The notes under the pieces were generated by a model. It made no database searches and had not been told where the DNA came from. It saw only the letters and a program-made list of their open reading frames with translations. A stretch of 64,000 nt of DNA from Margaritifera margaritifera (lineage: Eukaryota > Mollusca > Bivalvia > Unionida > Margaritiferidae). The stretch's first letter is position 1; each line of letters opens with the position of its first letter. The position numbers and the translations under genes are program-made. The stretch spans positions 62,001-126,000 of the forward strand of contig JAQPZY010001190.1 in NCBI GenBank assembly GCA_029931535.1, read 5' to 3'. Positions 12,056 through 22,800 of the stretch are shown in pieces.

Positions 12056-12527
12056 CTCATCATTGCACATCAAGCGTTTCACTTAGGAAAAGATATATAA
12101 CTTGTGATTAGCAATAAGCATAGCATCTTCAAGCAGCTTTTTCGAATTATTGCACTGAGAAAACTCAAAAGGTTTGATTTGGTTCGTTGTTGCACGTCAT
12201 GGAAACACTTTGAAGGTAATATCGGGCTGAGTCATATTGAGTAAAGTGTCCTACTGAATTGCACACCACGGCAGCCGATCTGATTCTGGTTTGTGACGTC
12301 AGTTGTACTCAAATATCGAAATTGCAAAACTCGATGAAGGACAAATGTTTAAGGTTTCTAACAAAAAACTGAAGGGGTGTACGGGGAGGGGGAAGGATAA
12401 TTCGTAAATAATTCATGCATGTTGTAACTGATCAGGTACGGTTTGGTAGGTTCAACGTTTTGCAAGAACTTTTGAAAGTTACTTTGAAAGATCTGGTTCA
12501 AAACTCTTCCCTCCTGTCCGCCTGTAA

Positions 12528-12530
<3 letters not shown>

Positions 12531-12572
<42 letters not shown>

Positions 12573-12592
12573 AAGAGAGAGAGAGAGAGAGA
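12531..12592. repeat. (GA)n microsatellite
   Basis: GA tract with one CA interruption, forming the tail of the inverted dispersed repeat at 12593-12725. Confidence 0.97.
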
Positions 12593-12725
12593 GGATTGCT
12601 TTCGACTCTCCAACGAAAATAACTGATATTCAAAATAGAAAATTTTGAAGAAGAGTATTTTTTATTCAAGCAAACAAAATCATACTTATCATATAAATAA
12701 CTCACACTGTGAATTAACGGGAGGT
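12593..12725 (-). repeat. Dispersed repeat ending in (CT)n, copy 2
   Basis: The reverse complement matches 3330-3475 over most of its length, including TATATGATAAGTATGATTT and GTTGGAGAGTCGAAAGCAAT, and again ends in CT repeats. Copies in both orientations argue for mobilisation rather than local duplication. Confidence 0.75.
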
Positions 12726-13966
12726 GGCTTGATGAGGGAAGAAATTATTTATCACAATTCTTGTGATAAATGTAGGAAATAAATTAAAAGTATCTGAGTG
12801 AACGAGTGAAATTCACGAAAACGTTATCTATGAAATTTAAATTAATTTTCAAAAAGTATTACGAAAGGGTTTATAAGTATATGTAGTCTAACACCTTCTA
12901 ACAAAGAATTCTCCCTCAAACTATGTTAACGTTAACTTGTTGAGAAATACATAGGATGCAGTGGAATGCAAGATGAGAAACTAGCAAATGTTCTGGACAT
13001 TTCCCAAAAAGTGGTAACGTTCAGTTACCTTCTTTGTACACAATGGGGGGGGGGGGGGGGGGCCGCATGACACAATCAAATGAGAAATTGTGTTGTTATT
13101 TTTTTTAAATGTTGGACATGTACTTTTTCATCAAATAATTGTTCAGTATTGGTTTTGAAGCACACCATGACTGATTTTTATCTCTTTGATATGTTCCAGT
13201 AGTAATATTAACAAGAAAAGACATGGCAATAGATCGTTTAAAGGAACATTTTTATAAAATCAACAGACCATCACCACAATCCAAATTTCCTTCATCGAGA
13301 TTCAGGCATTATTTATCATCTTTCTTGTAAGCAGATTCAAGCAAGTAATAAAAAGCAGACATTACAGATTCAAGCAAGTAATAAAAAGCAGACATTACAA
13401 CTATATTTACCTCTATGATGAATAAACCTAATCGCTTATGTAATAATTCGTTACAAACAACACCAAATCACATTAAAAAGACCAAAAAGTAAAATACGTA
13501 AACAAGTCAAAGTTTGCATTAAAAATAATTGTTAAAAGGCAACGGCAAATCGATAAAAGCCAACGTGCACTCCTTGTGCTTAACCACTTCGCTACTGTCA
13601 CTTGCCGCATGCAAATGACACAAATAATGCCTGCACGCCACTTCTGGCTCAACTGGTGTGTCATTTAGTTGTAGAGAGTGGTGACTTTACATGATGATAT
13701 GGAAAATCATTTAAAACTACAGAAGCCTGTTAGTGCCACGTCGAAATCAATTTTTTTATCTTGTAATTACGACTTCGTATCTCGTAATTACGAGTTAGAA
13801 CCATTGAGAGTTAGAAGCAAATCCTACTACTGTAGTGAAATGCGTTTAATCCTAAACAAAATGGTTTTATTATCATTCTGACTTATGCAACCCATTTTGT
13901 CATTTGGATCGTGCGAGGATATGCAGTTTCCATCTTCACTTGAGATCGAGTTAATTCATTGCTTTC
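12726..13966. other. Non-coding with G run, short duplication and palindromic 21-mer relics
   Basis: Contains an 18-base G run (13045-13062) and a 32-bp direct duplication around ATTCAAGCAAGTAATAAAAA (about 13335-13400). At 13727-13800 there is a TGCCACGTCGAAATCA phrase followed by GTAATTACGA palindromes that recurs inverted near 23670-23760. No gene seen. Confidence 0.55.
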
Positions 13967-14640
13967 TTGCCCAGATACATGGTGCACACTCTGTGTCATT
14001 TTAGGAGAAGATTTCATCACGGTTTATCAGAGGTAGCCCAATTTGTCGATGATCAGATTAATAATTCCGGTAATGAACAAGGCTATAGCTGGATGCATTT
14101 ACGATGTCGTCACCAAGGAATGTTATTATCAAGGGACACAGCGCAGATACTGATGCAATGACTGGTTCCTGTTGGTATCCTAGTGCGATTAAGAAGGCGT
14201 CTTCGGAGACGAAAGGACTTTAGACAAGGACCTGATTACATTTGGCATGTTGATTTTATGATAAACTCAAACAATTTGGACTGTGTATTAACGGCTATTA
14301 TTTGGAAGCAGTGCAAATGTGGCACAGTTGTCCAACTGTAACGGGAGGTAATCAAGGAACAGAAAACGACCATGTTGCTCAAATGCGAGAGTTCATGACG
14401 GGAAAGGAAAGTTTTATTTATAGAAGAAGCACAGCCAATCTGCGAATGGAAATGTTTTAGAATTTTCTGCGAAGGCAATTTTGCCAGCTCTGGATTGACA
14501 CCTTGGCAATTTTGAAAGAAATCGTTCAGTTCACACGGCATTTCATATATATCAGCTTAATTCAGTTTTGTTTTATGGGCCTGATTCATGTTCAATTCAA
14601 TCTACACTTGTTTTACCCTAATGGTTGTATGATAAATTAC
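13967..14640 (+). pseudogene. Integrase-core (DDE) transposase-like relic, degraded copy
   Basis: The frame starting near 13967 reads DDQINNSGNEQGYSWMHLR, meets a TGA at 14159-14161 and continues in the same frame through basic RLRRRLRRRK to GPDYIWHVD, which holds the expected first catalytic Asp. After 14250 the match collapses. A second frame resumes near 14345 with GNQGTEND, where the second catalytic Asp is replaced, then RRSTANLRME with the expected Glu, a TAG near 14458 and IQFCFMGLIH. The same blocks occur in the same order at 30962-31860. The family is annotated in animals as integrase-core or rve-like proteins. The lesions show it cannot make the full protein. Confidence 0.7.
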
Positions 14641-15430
14641 TGTGGACATTATTTCACTATATTGACAGTGATGAGGTGTCGGACTAGGCAATGTGTGGTC
14701 ATAGAGAGTAATTGATACGAACAACACCAGTCACTAATTTCCTAACTACTGTAATAAACTATTGTCTTTCACAACGTTTTTCAGCTGATCTGTCAACTAA
14801 ACTTGCATATTTCCTCCCTCGTGTGATAAATGTGACAGATTCTCAAAAGGGTCGCAAAAAATAGAAATTATTCGACGAGTTTCATAAATTTCATTCGAAA
14901 TGAGCATTCATATGATATCCTAACTATTCACACGATTTTTCGGACATGAATATAAATTCGGACATGATATAAATTCTGATATGTCCGTCGACAATGGCAC
15001 ACGCGAGCTATCTTTACCAACCGGGACGTAGCTCCTGTGCCATAATTTGGAAAGTTTGACATTCCCAACTTATAACAATATAACCATATATTTATACTTC
15101 CTTTGCATGAACATAGGACTATAACACTTCGGGAGTTATATATGGATCCTATTTTATAAACAATAATCCTGTCTATAAACATTGTGACTGTAAATGAGTT
15201 TGGATCCAAGTTGATTAGTTCGAAGTACACCAGATGTGAACTAATAACCAGGTGTCGATTTATTATAAACTAAACTTTACCATACATTTGGTCAATGAAC
15301 TAAAGCATTCAAATTCGTTTCCTTGCCTCAAAGCAATAGAGTGGACAAAATATTAAGTATCAATTAACATAGAATATTTTAATTCCACTGAATAAAAACA
15401 TCCTGTTTAAATAAATCACGTTTACTTATT
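14641..15430. other. Non-coding, nothing recognised
   Basis: AT-rich. The minus-strand frame at 14928-15230 has no recognisable features. Confidence 0.45.
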
Positions 15431-15432
15431 AG

Positions 15433-15684
15433 GTTCAGTCGTTTTCAGCCACCACTGACATATTAGAAAGAGTAATATGGTTTGTTTTTGTCCGTTCATA
15501 CGTTCGTCCAGAATCCATGTTGGTGCCTCTTTATATTCCCGGGCAGAAAAAAAACTGTTTACAGTTCGACGTCATCCAACAATTTCCCGGTGTTAGTTTT
15601 GGGTACTTTGAAGACCACGATCTCTCTTTTGATGAAAACCTTGCCGGCACAATTACTCGAAAACTGTATGCGTATATGCAATGA
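15433..15684 (+). CDS. Unrecognised C-terminal exon
   Basis: After an acceptor-like TTTACTTATTAG there is an 83-codon open frame without an internal ATG-start bias, ending at TGA 15682-15684. Its translation has balanced, protein-like composition, with segments such as SMLVPLYIPGQKKNCLQFDV, GVSFGYFEDHDLSFDENL and ending TRKLYAYMQ. A competing ATG-initiated frame over the same bases (15482-15718) looks less protein-like. I do not recognise the protein. It could be the last exon of a host gene whose earlier exons lie elsewhere, a retained fragment, or a transposon gene piece. No upstream exon was identified in the window. Confidence 0.35.
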   Translation, partial: VQSFSATTDILERVIWFVFVRSYVRPESMLVPLYIPGQKKNCLQFDVIQQFPGVSFGYFEDHDLSFDENLAGTITRKLYAYMQ

Positions 15685-16237
15685 GGTACTTCCGCCTCTT
15701 ATTCATGTGATAAACTGATTAAATGTTAGTGCCATTAACAGGATATTTATTATTTTTTTATTTGACATAGTTCGGACTTCGACGTTTTGGTTTCAGTTAT
15801 TTACAAGGAAAAATTTAGTTCAGGATATTCCACGTATAAAACTGTCAGATTTAAATGTGTATCATTACACAACTGCATTGTGAGCTATACGGTTGGTTCA
15901 GTTAGACGAAGTCCAGTAAACGATACATCTTATTTATTCTGTTATATGCGGAAAGAAAACTGAACATGCAGGTCTACGATTTATATAATTAGTATAGTCA
16001 CACATAGGTGCTAATATTGAAAATGTATGTGTACACTATCTACATGAAATAATATAAAGAAAGATATATTTTGCAGATAAATTGAAGATGATGAGATTTG
16101 GAACACGTTGTAATTACAATATCTCCATCAAGCGTATGGACTAAATAAACTAAGTCTAAATGGACTCACAGACATTCAAAATATTTTTCAGTCTTTCACT
16201 GTCTGAAAGAATTATATGAAATAATCAGCACTTTAAA

Positions 16238-16240
<3 letters not shown>
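15685..16240. other. Non-coding, nothing recognised
   Basis: AT-rich, no recognisable element. Confidence 0.5.
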
Positions 16241-16280
<40 letters not shown>

Positions 16281-16392
16281 GTACAATGATAAAACAGAAA
16301 CCAAGCCAAGACGGTCGCAGCTAACAACATATGGGCAGTCTCTATCATCAAGTACACAGCCGGCACCCTCGACTGCACAAAAAAACCTAGTC

Positions 16393-16468
<76 letters not shown>
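16241..16468. repeat. (AAT)n and (TA)n microsatellites
   Basis: A trinucleotide tract at 16241-16280 and a TA tract of about 75 bp at 16394-16468. The poly-I and poly-IY frame across them is an artefact. Confidence 0.97.
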
Positions 16469-16471
<3 letters not shown>

Positions 16472-17330
16472 GATCAAAAAAGCACTTAGCTAAATGACAA
16501 TATTATGTTTATTTTATCACACGATAACATATATCCTATGTTGACTCGGGAAACGAAAGTTAACCTCCAATTAGTTTATAAAATTTTGTGTCAAAGAAAT
16601 ATTTGCCAAAATCTTTACTTTACCATTAGGGAGAATGGTAGTTAATGTTCTGTTCGAGATAGTGACAGTTAACTATGCCTCCAAAAGTACGGACTGCATC
16701 ACACTTTGAATAGCGGAGGAGGAGGGAGGAGTGCATGCGTCAACCCGGAAGGACGAACATTTAGGTGGAAGTGTAACTTGGTGTTTTTAATCATTTTTCA
16801 GGGATTTTAAGTTGTGATTTTTAATAGTGGTTATATTTAAACATAATTTTAAGAGCACCTTGTATTTAATTGCACAACATTGTATGTTATTTTGGACAAA
16901 TTTAAACTCCTCACAAAATCATTTTATAGTGTACCCGCCATATTGGTTTACATACCGATTTGTCCCGCGCTCTGTCAATTCATCTCTGGTGAAAATCCAT
17001 CCCTGTTGCCCATCACATAGATAATATGACTAAGCCAGTTTCATCTCTTAGCATGTTTACAATCATTTTAGCCTTTATGCCCTCATACGAAGTGTAAAAG
17101 GAAAATTGTGGCAACCAGAATTCAGCGTTTCTGACTTCCAGCAATATTTAGCAATCGCAACAAAACAGACTTAATAAGACATTTCAAACAAGGATACCAT
17201 ACGAACCTGGCATTATTCCTGATTTTGACAGGCAATATCAAACACAATTCTTGCCCTAACAATGACTGCTGCGTATTGTGTTCAAAGGAGGTCAAAAAAA
17301 GAATATGGCATTTAATGCGATGACTACCAA
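16469..17330. other. Possible 5' region of a LINE
   Basis: GGAGGAGGAGGGAGGAGTGC near 16717 and the sequence up to the 35-bp repeat may belong to the 5' end of the LINE relic at 17470. I have no direct evidence beyond adjacency. Confidence 0.25.
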
Positions 17331-17333
17331 AAA

Positions 17334-17473
17334 TGGAATCATTCCAGGTGTGTAAGTATCAACAAAAATGGAATCATTCCAGGTGTGTAAGTATTAACAA
17401 AAATGGAATCATTCCAGGTGCGTAAGTATCAACAAAAATGGAATCATTCTAGGTGCATAAGTATCAACAAAAA
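17334..17473. repeat. Tandem repeat, 35-bp unit x 4
   Basis: Four copies of TGGAATCATTCCAGGTGTGT followed by AAGTATCAACAAAAA. Each unit contains the palindrome GGAATCATTCC. It lies immediately before the PHD finger of the LINE relic. Confidence 0.95.
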
Positions 17474-18440
17474 TGAGTACGAAAATTTTAAAACGATTGG
17501 TTTGTTTCCCAAACTGTACAGCAGAGTACAACCTTTGTAATGGGCGGGTCCTCATTTCGTACAAGGCTGTACAATGTGACTCGTGCAACCTTTGGATCCA
17601 CCACAATGACTGCTCATACATAGATAATTTAACATATAATTAAACTCTAACCACATCTTGTACTTGTATATGTCTTAAATGTGAAATTCTAAATTTCTCT
17701 GGCTCCTTTTTTGAAAACAACCCACCCATTCAAACTAAAAATACATTTAATATCTTAAATAGGCAAGGAAGTGGTAGCACTTCATACAAACCCAAATACA
17801 AGAACAATAAACTGAATTTGTTACAAATCTGAAGTTTGTATCAATGAACATAAATAGATAAGGAGTAAGAGGTTAAAATAATAAATTGATAAATCAGTCA
17901 CAACCCCGGATTTATTTCCATAGGAATGAAATCTTAATGTATATAGGAATAATATAACGTTACATACATGGTGGAGGTGAATTATTACTAGTGCTTACAG
18001 ATCTGACCCAGATGCATCTGGCCGATTTGGACAATGGATCAGAATCTGTTTGGACTAAAAGCGTAGCGAATGGAGCATCCCTCTACATAGGTAGTTGGTA
18101 CAGAGGATCCAGCGGTCACTGTGACGAGATTATTTTATCGTGAGCTGAAGAAGATAAAATTTTATGAGAACAGACATAAAAAGTCCATATTCATGTTATA
18201 GAGGATTTTAATTTCAATAATATTGATTGGACAAATATAATGTACAAAATGTGGAATACGGTTAATAACTCAGAGGGCCAGTTTCTGATTGATATTATGA
18301 ATAACCATGGCTTTCACAAATAGTCGACTTTCAAAATCGTAACAGAAATAGATTAGACCTCGTCCTGACCTTATTACCAGGCAAATTCTTCATTCATCAT
18401 AGTGGTTTAATGACCATGATGTTAAAGCTTGAATCCTATA
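17470..18440 (+). pseudogene. LINE relic: PHD-type zinc finger plus APE-type endonuclease
   Basis: At 17530-17690 a plus-strand frame spells a PHD-finger-like pattern: CNLCNGRVLISYKAVQCDSC, then NLWIHHNDC, then CTCICLKC. From about 18035 to 18420 a second segment resembles the second half of an apurinic-endonuclease domain: SLYIGSWYRGSS, EDFNFNNIDWTN, GQFLIDIMNNHGF and LVLTLLPGKF-like runs, ending near the usual Ser-Asp-His region. Stops and frameshifts break all parts, and RT sequence is absent. In animal LINEs a PHD finger upstream of the endonuclease is known, and I infer such an element here. The clade is not assigned. Confidence 0.65.
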
Positions 18441-18617
18441 CAAGTACATGCATCACCCGAAAAACAAAACCGTCGAAAATTATATTTGTTTAGCAAAGGC
18501 AGTTTTGCTACAATGTGATCTTAAGCTAGCGCCTTTGCAGAATTTCAGTATTTAAACGGTCTTGAAAACAAGAGGAATATTAAAGTAAACTGGAAATTAT
18601 AGAATATTTTCTAACTA

Positions 18618-18810
18618 CCGTATGTATTCGCGTATAAACCCGTACCAACTGCAAACTGCATAGACCCAGATCTGCCTTCGCATAATGCGTGGGCAGATCT
18701 AGGTTTTTGCAGTTTGTAAGGACTAATCAGTAGAACAAACAACATAGAGCCTGATGTGCCGGTGCATTATGCGACGGCAGATCTGGGTCTATGTTGTGTG
18801 CATTTGGACG
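18618..18810. mobile_element. Palindromic MITE, copy 4 (right end lost)
   Basis: Starts TA|CCGTATGTATTCGCGTATAA. The CTGCAT arm comes first, then the spacer and the CAACAT arm. The right terminal repeat is missing and the element stops after TGCATTTGGACG. The second arm's right half carries AGATCTGGGTC, typical of the other arm, which suggests sequence exchange between arms. Confidence 0.8.
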
Positions 18811-20028
18811 TAACTTATCATTTTGCCCACAAAATGAGAAAGAATTAGCTTTCAAGGGTTTAGTTAGGCATAGTTTAAAAAATGCTTGTTCAGTTTTGGA
18901 CTCCATTCCCATGTATAACGAAATGAAATTGAAGAAATTTTAAATTAGCTAGCAGTCAGGTTTGTCACAACTTATTATGACTATACCTCAGAAAGTATGA
19001 CTTCAATATTGAATAAGTAGTCTTGGAAACTACTAAACCAACGTAGGCTGCAAAATATTTTAATATTTTTCTACAAAGGTTTAAAAACCAATGCAATACA
19101 CTTCTACAATTTAATCTAAAAAAAGAACCAGTAGAAATCAACATGAATATACTTATCTGATATCATATGTACGAACTGAAAGTTACAAATGAAGCTTTTT
19201 CCCCAAAACAATAAAATATTGGAATTCGTCACTACAATTCAATATGAAATGTTTTTGCATGGGTGAGCTAGTGTTCCTAGAATGCATCCACATATCAGTC
19301 TTCGTGAGTTTAGGTATCATAGGGTTTGAGAAACGATTAGCATTTAATGAAATGAACTCAGAAAATGGAAAGGTTTCAAAAGTTGTGAAAAATAGGTCGC
19401 AGTGACCAGCTTTTGGTATAAGTCGGCCTTTATATGATGCATCTGCATCTCAACTTTAATGAGTGCTGGTAAAATAGTGGGTTCAAGATAGTCATGGTGT
19501 AACAAATGACATCAAAGAAAAGACACTATAAGGTGAATATTAGGTCCTTGTGACCTAGTTTATTATGAATAAGTTAGTCTACTTAGTGTCATCAACATAC
19601 AGTGCTCATACTCCAGAACACTATTCATGGTATCCATAAAAGTGACCAATGTAATATGTGAGGTAGGTTTATTATACTCATGAGTGTTTCAAACAGATTG
19701 CATCATTTGGATTTCAAGTGTATACAGATAGAAAAATACGGTAGTGAATGATGTGAAATCAAATTCATAAATTAGATTTGTGAAGTATCTTACTTATTTC
19801 AGCTGCATATATCTTAATCTACTAATATTTAGAGTAGGAAGCGTTGCTTTTCCCAGCAGAGAGTCATATGATGTATTAAAATCATCAAACACCAATTTTA
19901 GGCCCCTATACCCTATTGTTTTGCATTTTGTCAGAATTTAATTTGCTATAGAATCGTCAAATAAGGAGAAGTATTTGAAGTTGGACCTAATAAAGAATTT
20001 GTAGATCAACAGCTTAGTATTAGTGGAT
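18811..20028. other. Non-coding, nothing recognised
   Basis: AT-rich sequence with no open frame of note. It is the pre-insertion DNA left of the solo LTR. Confidence 0.5.
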
Positions 20029-21530
20029 TGTCACGGAATTGTATGATTTATATCAATATGTATATGTGATCAAAAATGTATTCGGGTTTCGTTTCCGACT
20101 AGAGCGTTACCCGAGGGTTGTTTATTTTTTCGGCTCTAGTTATTTTGAAATACTGAGCGCGATTCACCCCATGCTGCACGTGCAAATTGCCTGCAGTGAA
20201 AACCTAAGTACCTAGCTACTGCGCATATCTGTCACAGCTAGGGTACATATAGAGAAAATTCTCTATAAACAAATTACACTACGACTAGTCTTGTCAGAAA
20301 GCTTACCACTTTACGGGAGCAAATCTTCAGCTGTAGAGGTATGTAAAATTTAAGATAGTATTCTTTATCACTATTCGTTTTATATGACATAATTGTTTCA
20401 TATATTAGATGTTTTAGAATTTATTCTAAATTCTACAGAGAGTCAATACCTAGGTCATACAACGCCATGATATTAGAAATACTATAGTCTGGTTCAAGTT
20501 AGCTATTTGTTGTAACTGAACAGACGGATTTTATTTAATTTTACGCAGCATGCTTTGAATGATTAATGTAATGTGTAACGAGATGTAATTCATGTGCGCG
20601 CATGCGCAACATATATCAATGCAAAAGTACTAACCGTGTCATATGTACTACACGGTTTAGTTGTTATACTTTTAGCTGCCTTATATATGGTTTGGTGTTG
20701 TGGAGTCGCAGAACTGTGTGGTTTCTTGTGACGTGTACGCTGTGTCTGGTGACGTTGGTTCGGAAGAGTGTACTGGTTTTCTCGATGCGAGGGACCAAGG
20801 CTTCTCGACCAGCGGGTCTGTGTTAATGTGAAGGCTCTCGTGGGATCCTTCAACAGACTGGGAGGGGTGGACCATGCGTGGTGGCTCCTTGACCATGGAC
20901 TAGAGCGGGTGGAACCGGAGATGCATCTTGGACGTCAAATGGGCGCCCACGATAGTTATATATATAACGTGTTCCATTTTATTGTTATTCTCACTATTGC
21001 TATCTGAGCGAAATTACATGTATTCACATTTCAATATCGCTATATGTGTGATAGATTCATAATTTCATGCATTCCCATTTCAATATCGTTATATGAACGA
21101 CAGATCCATAAATTCATACATATTGCAATATCGCTTGATGAATTGATAAATTGATGAGTTAATAGATTGATGAATAAATGAGTATCATATTGATAAGTGC
21201 ATAAATCACGTGCTTTGGTCACCCTTGGTACTTAATAAGACCTTGTTTATATTAGGGTGTAGATCATATACTCTTATTTGTTGATTGGTGATAGGATGCT
21301 ATTCACGTTTGTTTAAAATTCCATTCGTTAAATTCACCTTGATTTTTCTCGTTGAGTTACTTGTTGTTGATAGTTCCATGTTAGGAACTTTATAATTTTC
21401 CTTATCTTTTTGTTATAATGGTGTCAGATTTGTTCATCTTTAAATTGCGTTTATAAATAAACATCTTATTAACGCAGTTGCTTTCGGTGTCTTCACTAAT
21501 CCAGTCCCAACCCGGCTTCATCCTGTGACA
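20029..21530. mobile_element. Solo LTR of an LTR retrotransposon, 1502 bp
   Basis: Begins TGTCACGGAATT and ends CATCCTGTGACA, so the termini are the inverted TGTCAC/GTGACA. The pentamer TGGAT flanks both sides (20024-20028 and 21531-21535), a 5-bp target duplication. An AATAAA at about 21454-21459 lies some 70 bp from the right end, as expected for the R/U5 region if the LTR is read on the plus strand. Two imperfect copies of a roughly 57-bp AT-rich repeat lie near 21017-21130. No internal gag-pol is present, so this is a recombination-derived solo LTR. Small frames inside it are not genes. Ty3/gypsy or BEL are both compatible. Confidence 0.85.
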
Positions 21531-21535
21531 TGGAT

Positions 21536-21760
21536 AAATAGTGGTTGGGACGTTGCAAGATATTTAATTGTCTCGCTACTTTTTGACAGATTTTGACAGT
21601 CCTCACAGGGTATTTCGTGATCTTTTATGGTGAAATTTGATAACTTTTGCACATTTTTGACAAAAACAATGGCTTGGAATTTCTGGGGATTTGCTTGTAT
21701 ACCATTGGCTGCAAACCAGTCAGTCGGTTTCTTGCTCTGATTTTGAAAAAACATATATTA
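21536..21760 (-). pseudogene. LINE reverse-transcriptase fragment
   Basis: The minus-strand frame reads DWFAANGIQANPQKFQAIVF followed by KLSNFTIKDHEIPCED. This matches the region after the catalytic YADD box of CR1/jockey-type RTs, where N-P-x-K-x-Q-x-I-x-F is conserved. The fragment stops against the target duplication of the solo LTR, so the LTR probably inserted into or beside an older LINE piece. No other part of the RT is recognisable nearby. Confidence 0.7.
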
Positions 21761-22519
21761 AGCAAAAGTCCATTTCTTCATTGTTTCTACAGAAATCACA
21801 TCCAAACCAAGCCAGTACATATTCTAATATACTATTGGCTACACACAGTATAGCAACCCAATTCTTGTAATTGCACATGATTGAATTGCGTGTATAATAT
21901 ACTCCTTCTATTTTCCAAGCATAGATGTAATGTTCTTTCTATAAATCTACTACTTACTGTCAGACAGTTGTGTTTGCCAAAAAAAAAAAAAAAAAAAAAA
22001 ATCCAGCGTTAAACACATTTTCATTCGTCAATTGTTTTACGATTTGTCGTCCTCGGTACCTATGGCAACTTGATAAGCACACTGACTGGCTGTTCATTTA
22101 ATCAATGCGCGGCGTGAACATTTAATCCGACTATCTCTGAAGACAGCAAAATAATCATACGAGTCAGATTCAGTTCTTAAGTTTTTGTTACAAATTTATA
22201 AACATTCAGCTAGCATGCACAGACTTGACCTCATCTCTTCTTTCTCCAAAACTCGTGTTTTAACCTAGATTTAATTTTTTTTCTTTTTTTTTTTTTATAC
22301 ATTGTTAAACCAGAATTTGGCCTGTATGCAATTTCAGATATCTGGTAAAGTTGTGAGTTAGTGTTTTTTTGGAAACATCAAAACTAATTTCAGTTCATTT
22401 AATGTGACACTTTAGATAAAAATAGATTTACAGAGAGAGAATCTAAAATTTTCTTTTGAAAACATCAAAACTTAACTTAGATTTAGCGTGAAATGTCCCT
22501 TATGAAGACACACCAATAG

Positions 22520-22524
<5 letters not shown>
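21761..22524. other. Non-coding with a poly-A run
   Basis: A 23-base A run at 21979-22001 and a T-rich run near 22270-22297. No gene. Confidence 0.6.
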
Positions 22525-22570
<46 letters not shown>

Positions 22571-22575
22571 GAGAG
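22525..22575. repeat. (GA)n microsatellite
   Basis: GA tract of about 50 bp with one GG interruption. Confidence 0.95.
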
Positions 22576-22689
22576 CGCGCACAGGGAGTAAAAGAATAGA
22601 CAAATAGTAAAATTCTATAGACATTGCACATAATGGATAGAAGAATAAAGGAATAAAGGATGGTTGGTTGGTTTTAACAATACTATTCA

Positions 22690-22800
22690 TACAATACTTG
22701 GGTATATCATGCCGAGGTAATGGGTGCTAAGTGCCTTTCCCAGGGAACACATCTAGGCAGCCGATCTTAGCTGACTTAGGAGGGCCTCAAACGCAATGAG
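22690..22800 (-). mobile_element. SINE body fragment
   Basis: GTGCCTTTCCCAGGGAACAC and GCAGCCGATCTTAGCTGA correspond to the SINE body seen at 7735-7927 and 24700-24865. The tRNA-like head is lost. Confidence 0.45.

Noticed and set aside
12240..12300. Another SINE body (CACACCACGGCAGCCGATCT)
   Set aside because: The similarity is limited to a short phrase with no tRNA-like head.
20602..21007. Protein genes in the 20600-21000 interval on either strand
   Set aside because: These overlapping frames lie within the solo LTR and show no domain.
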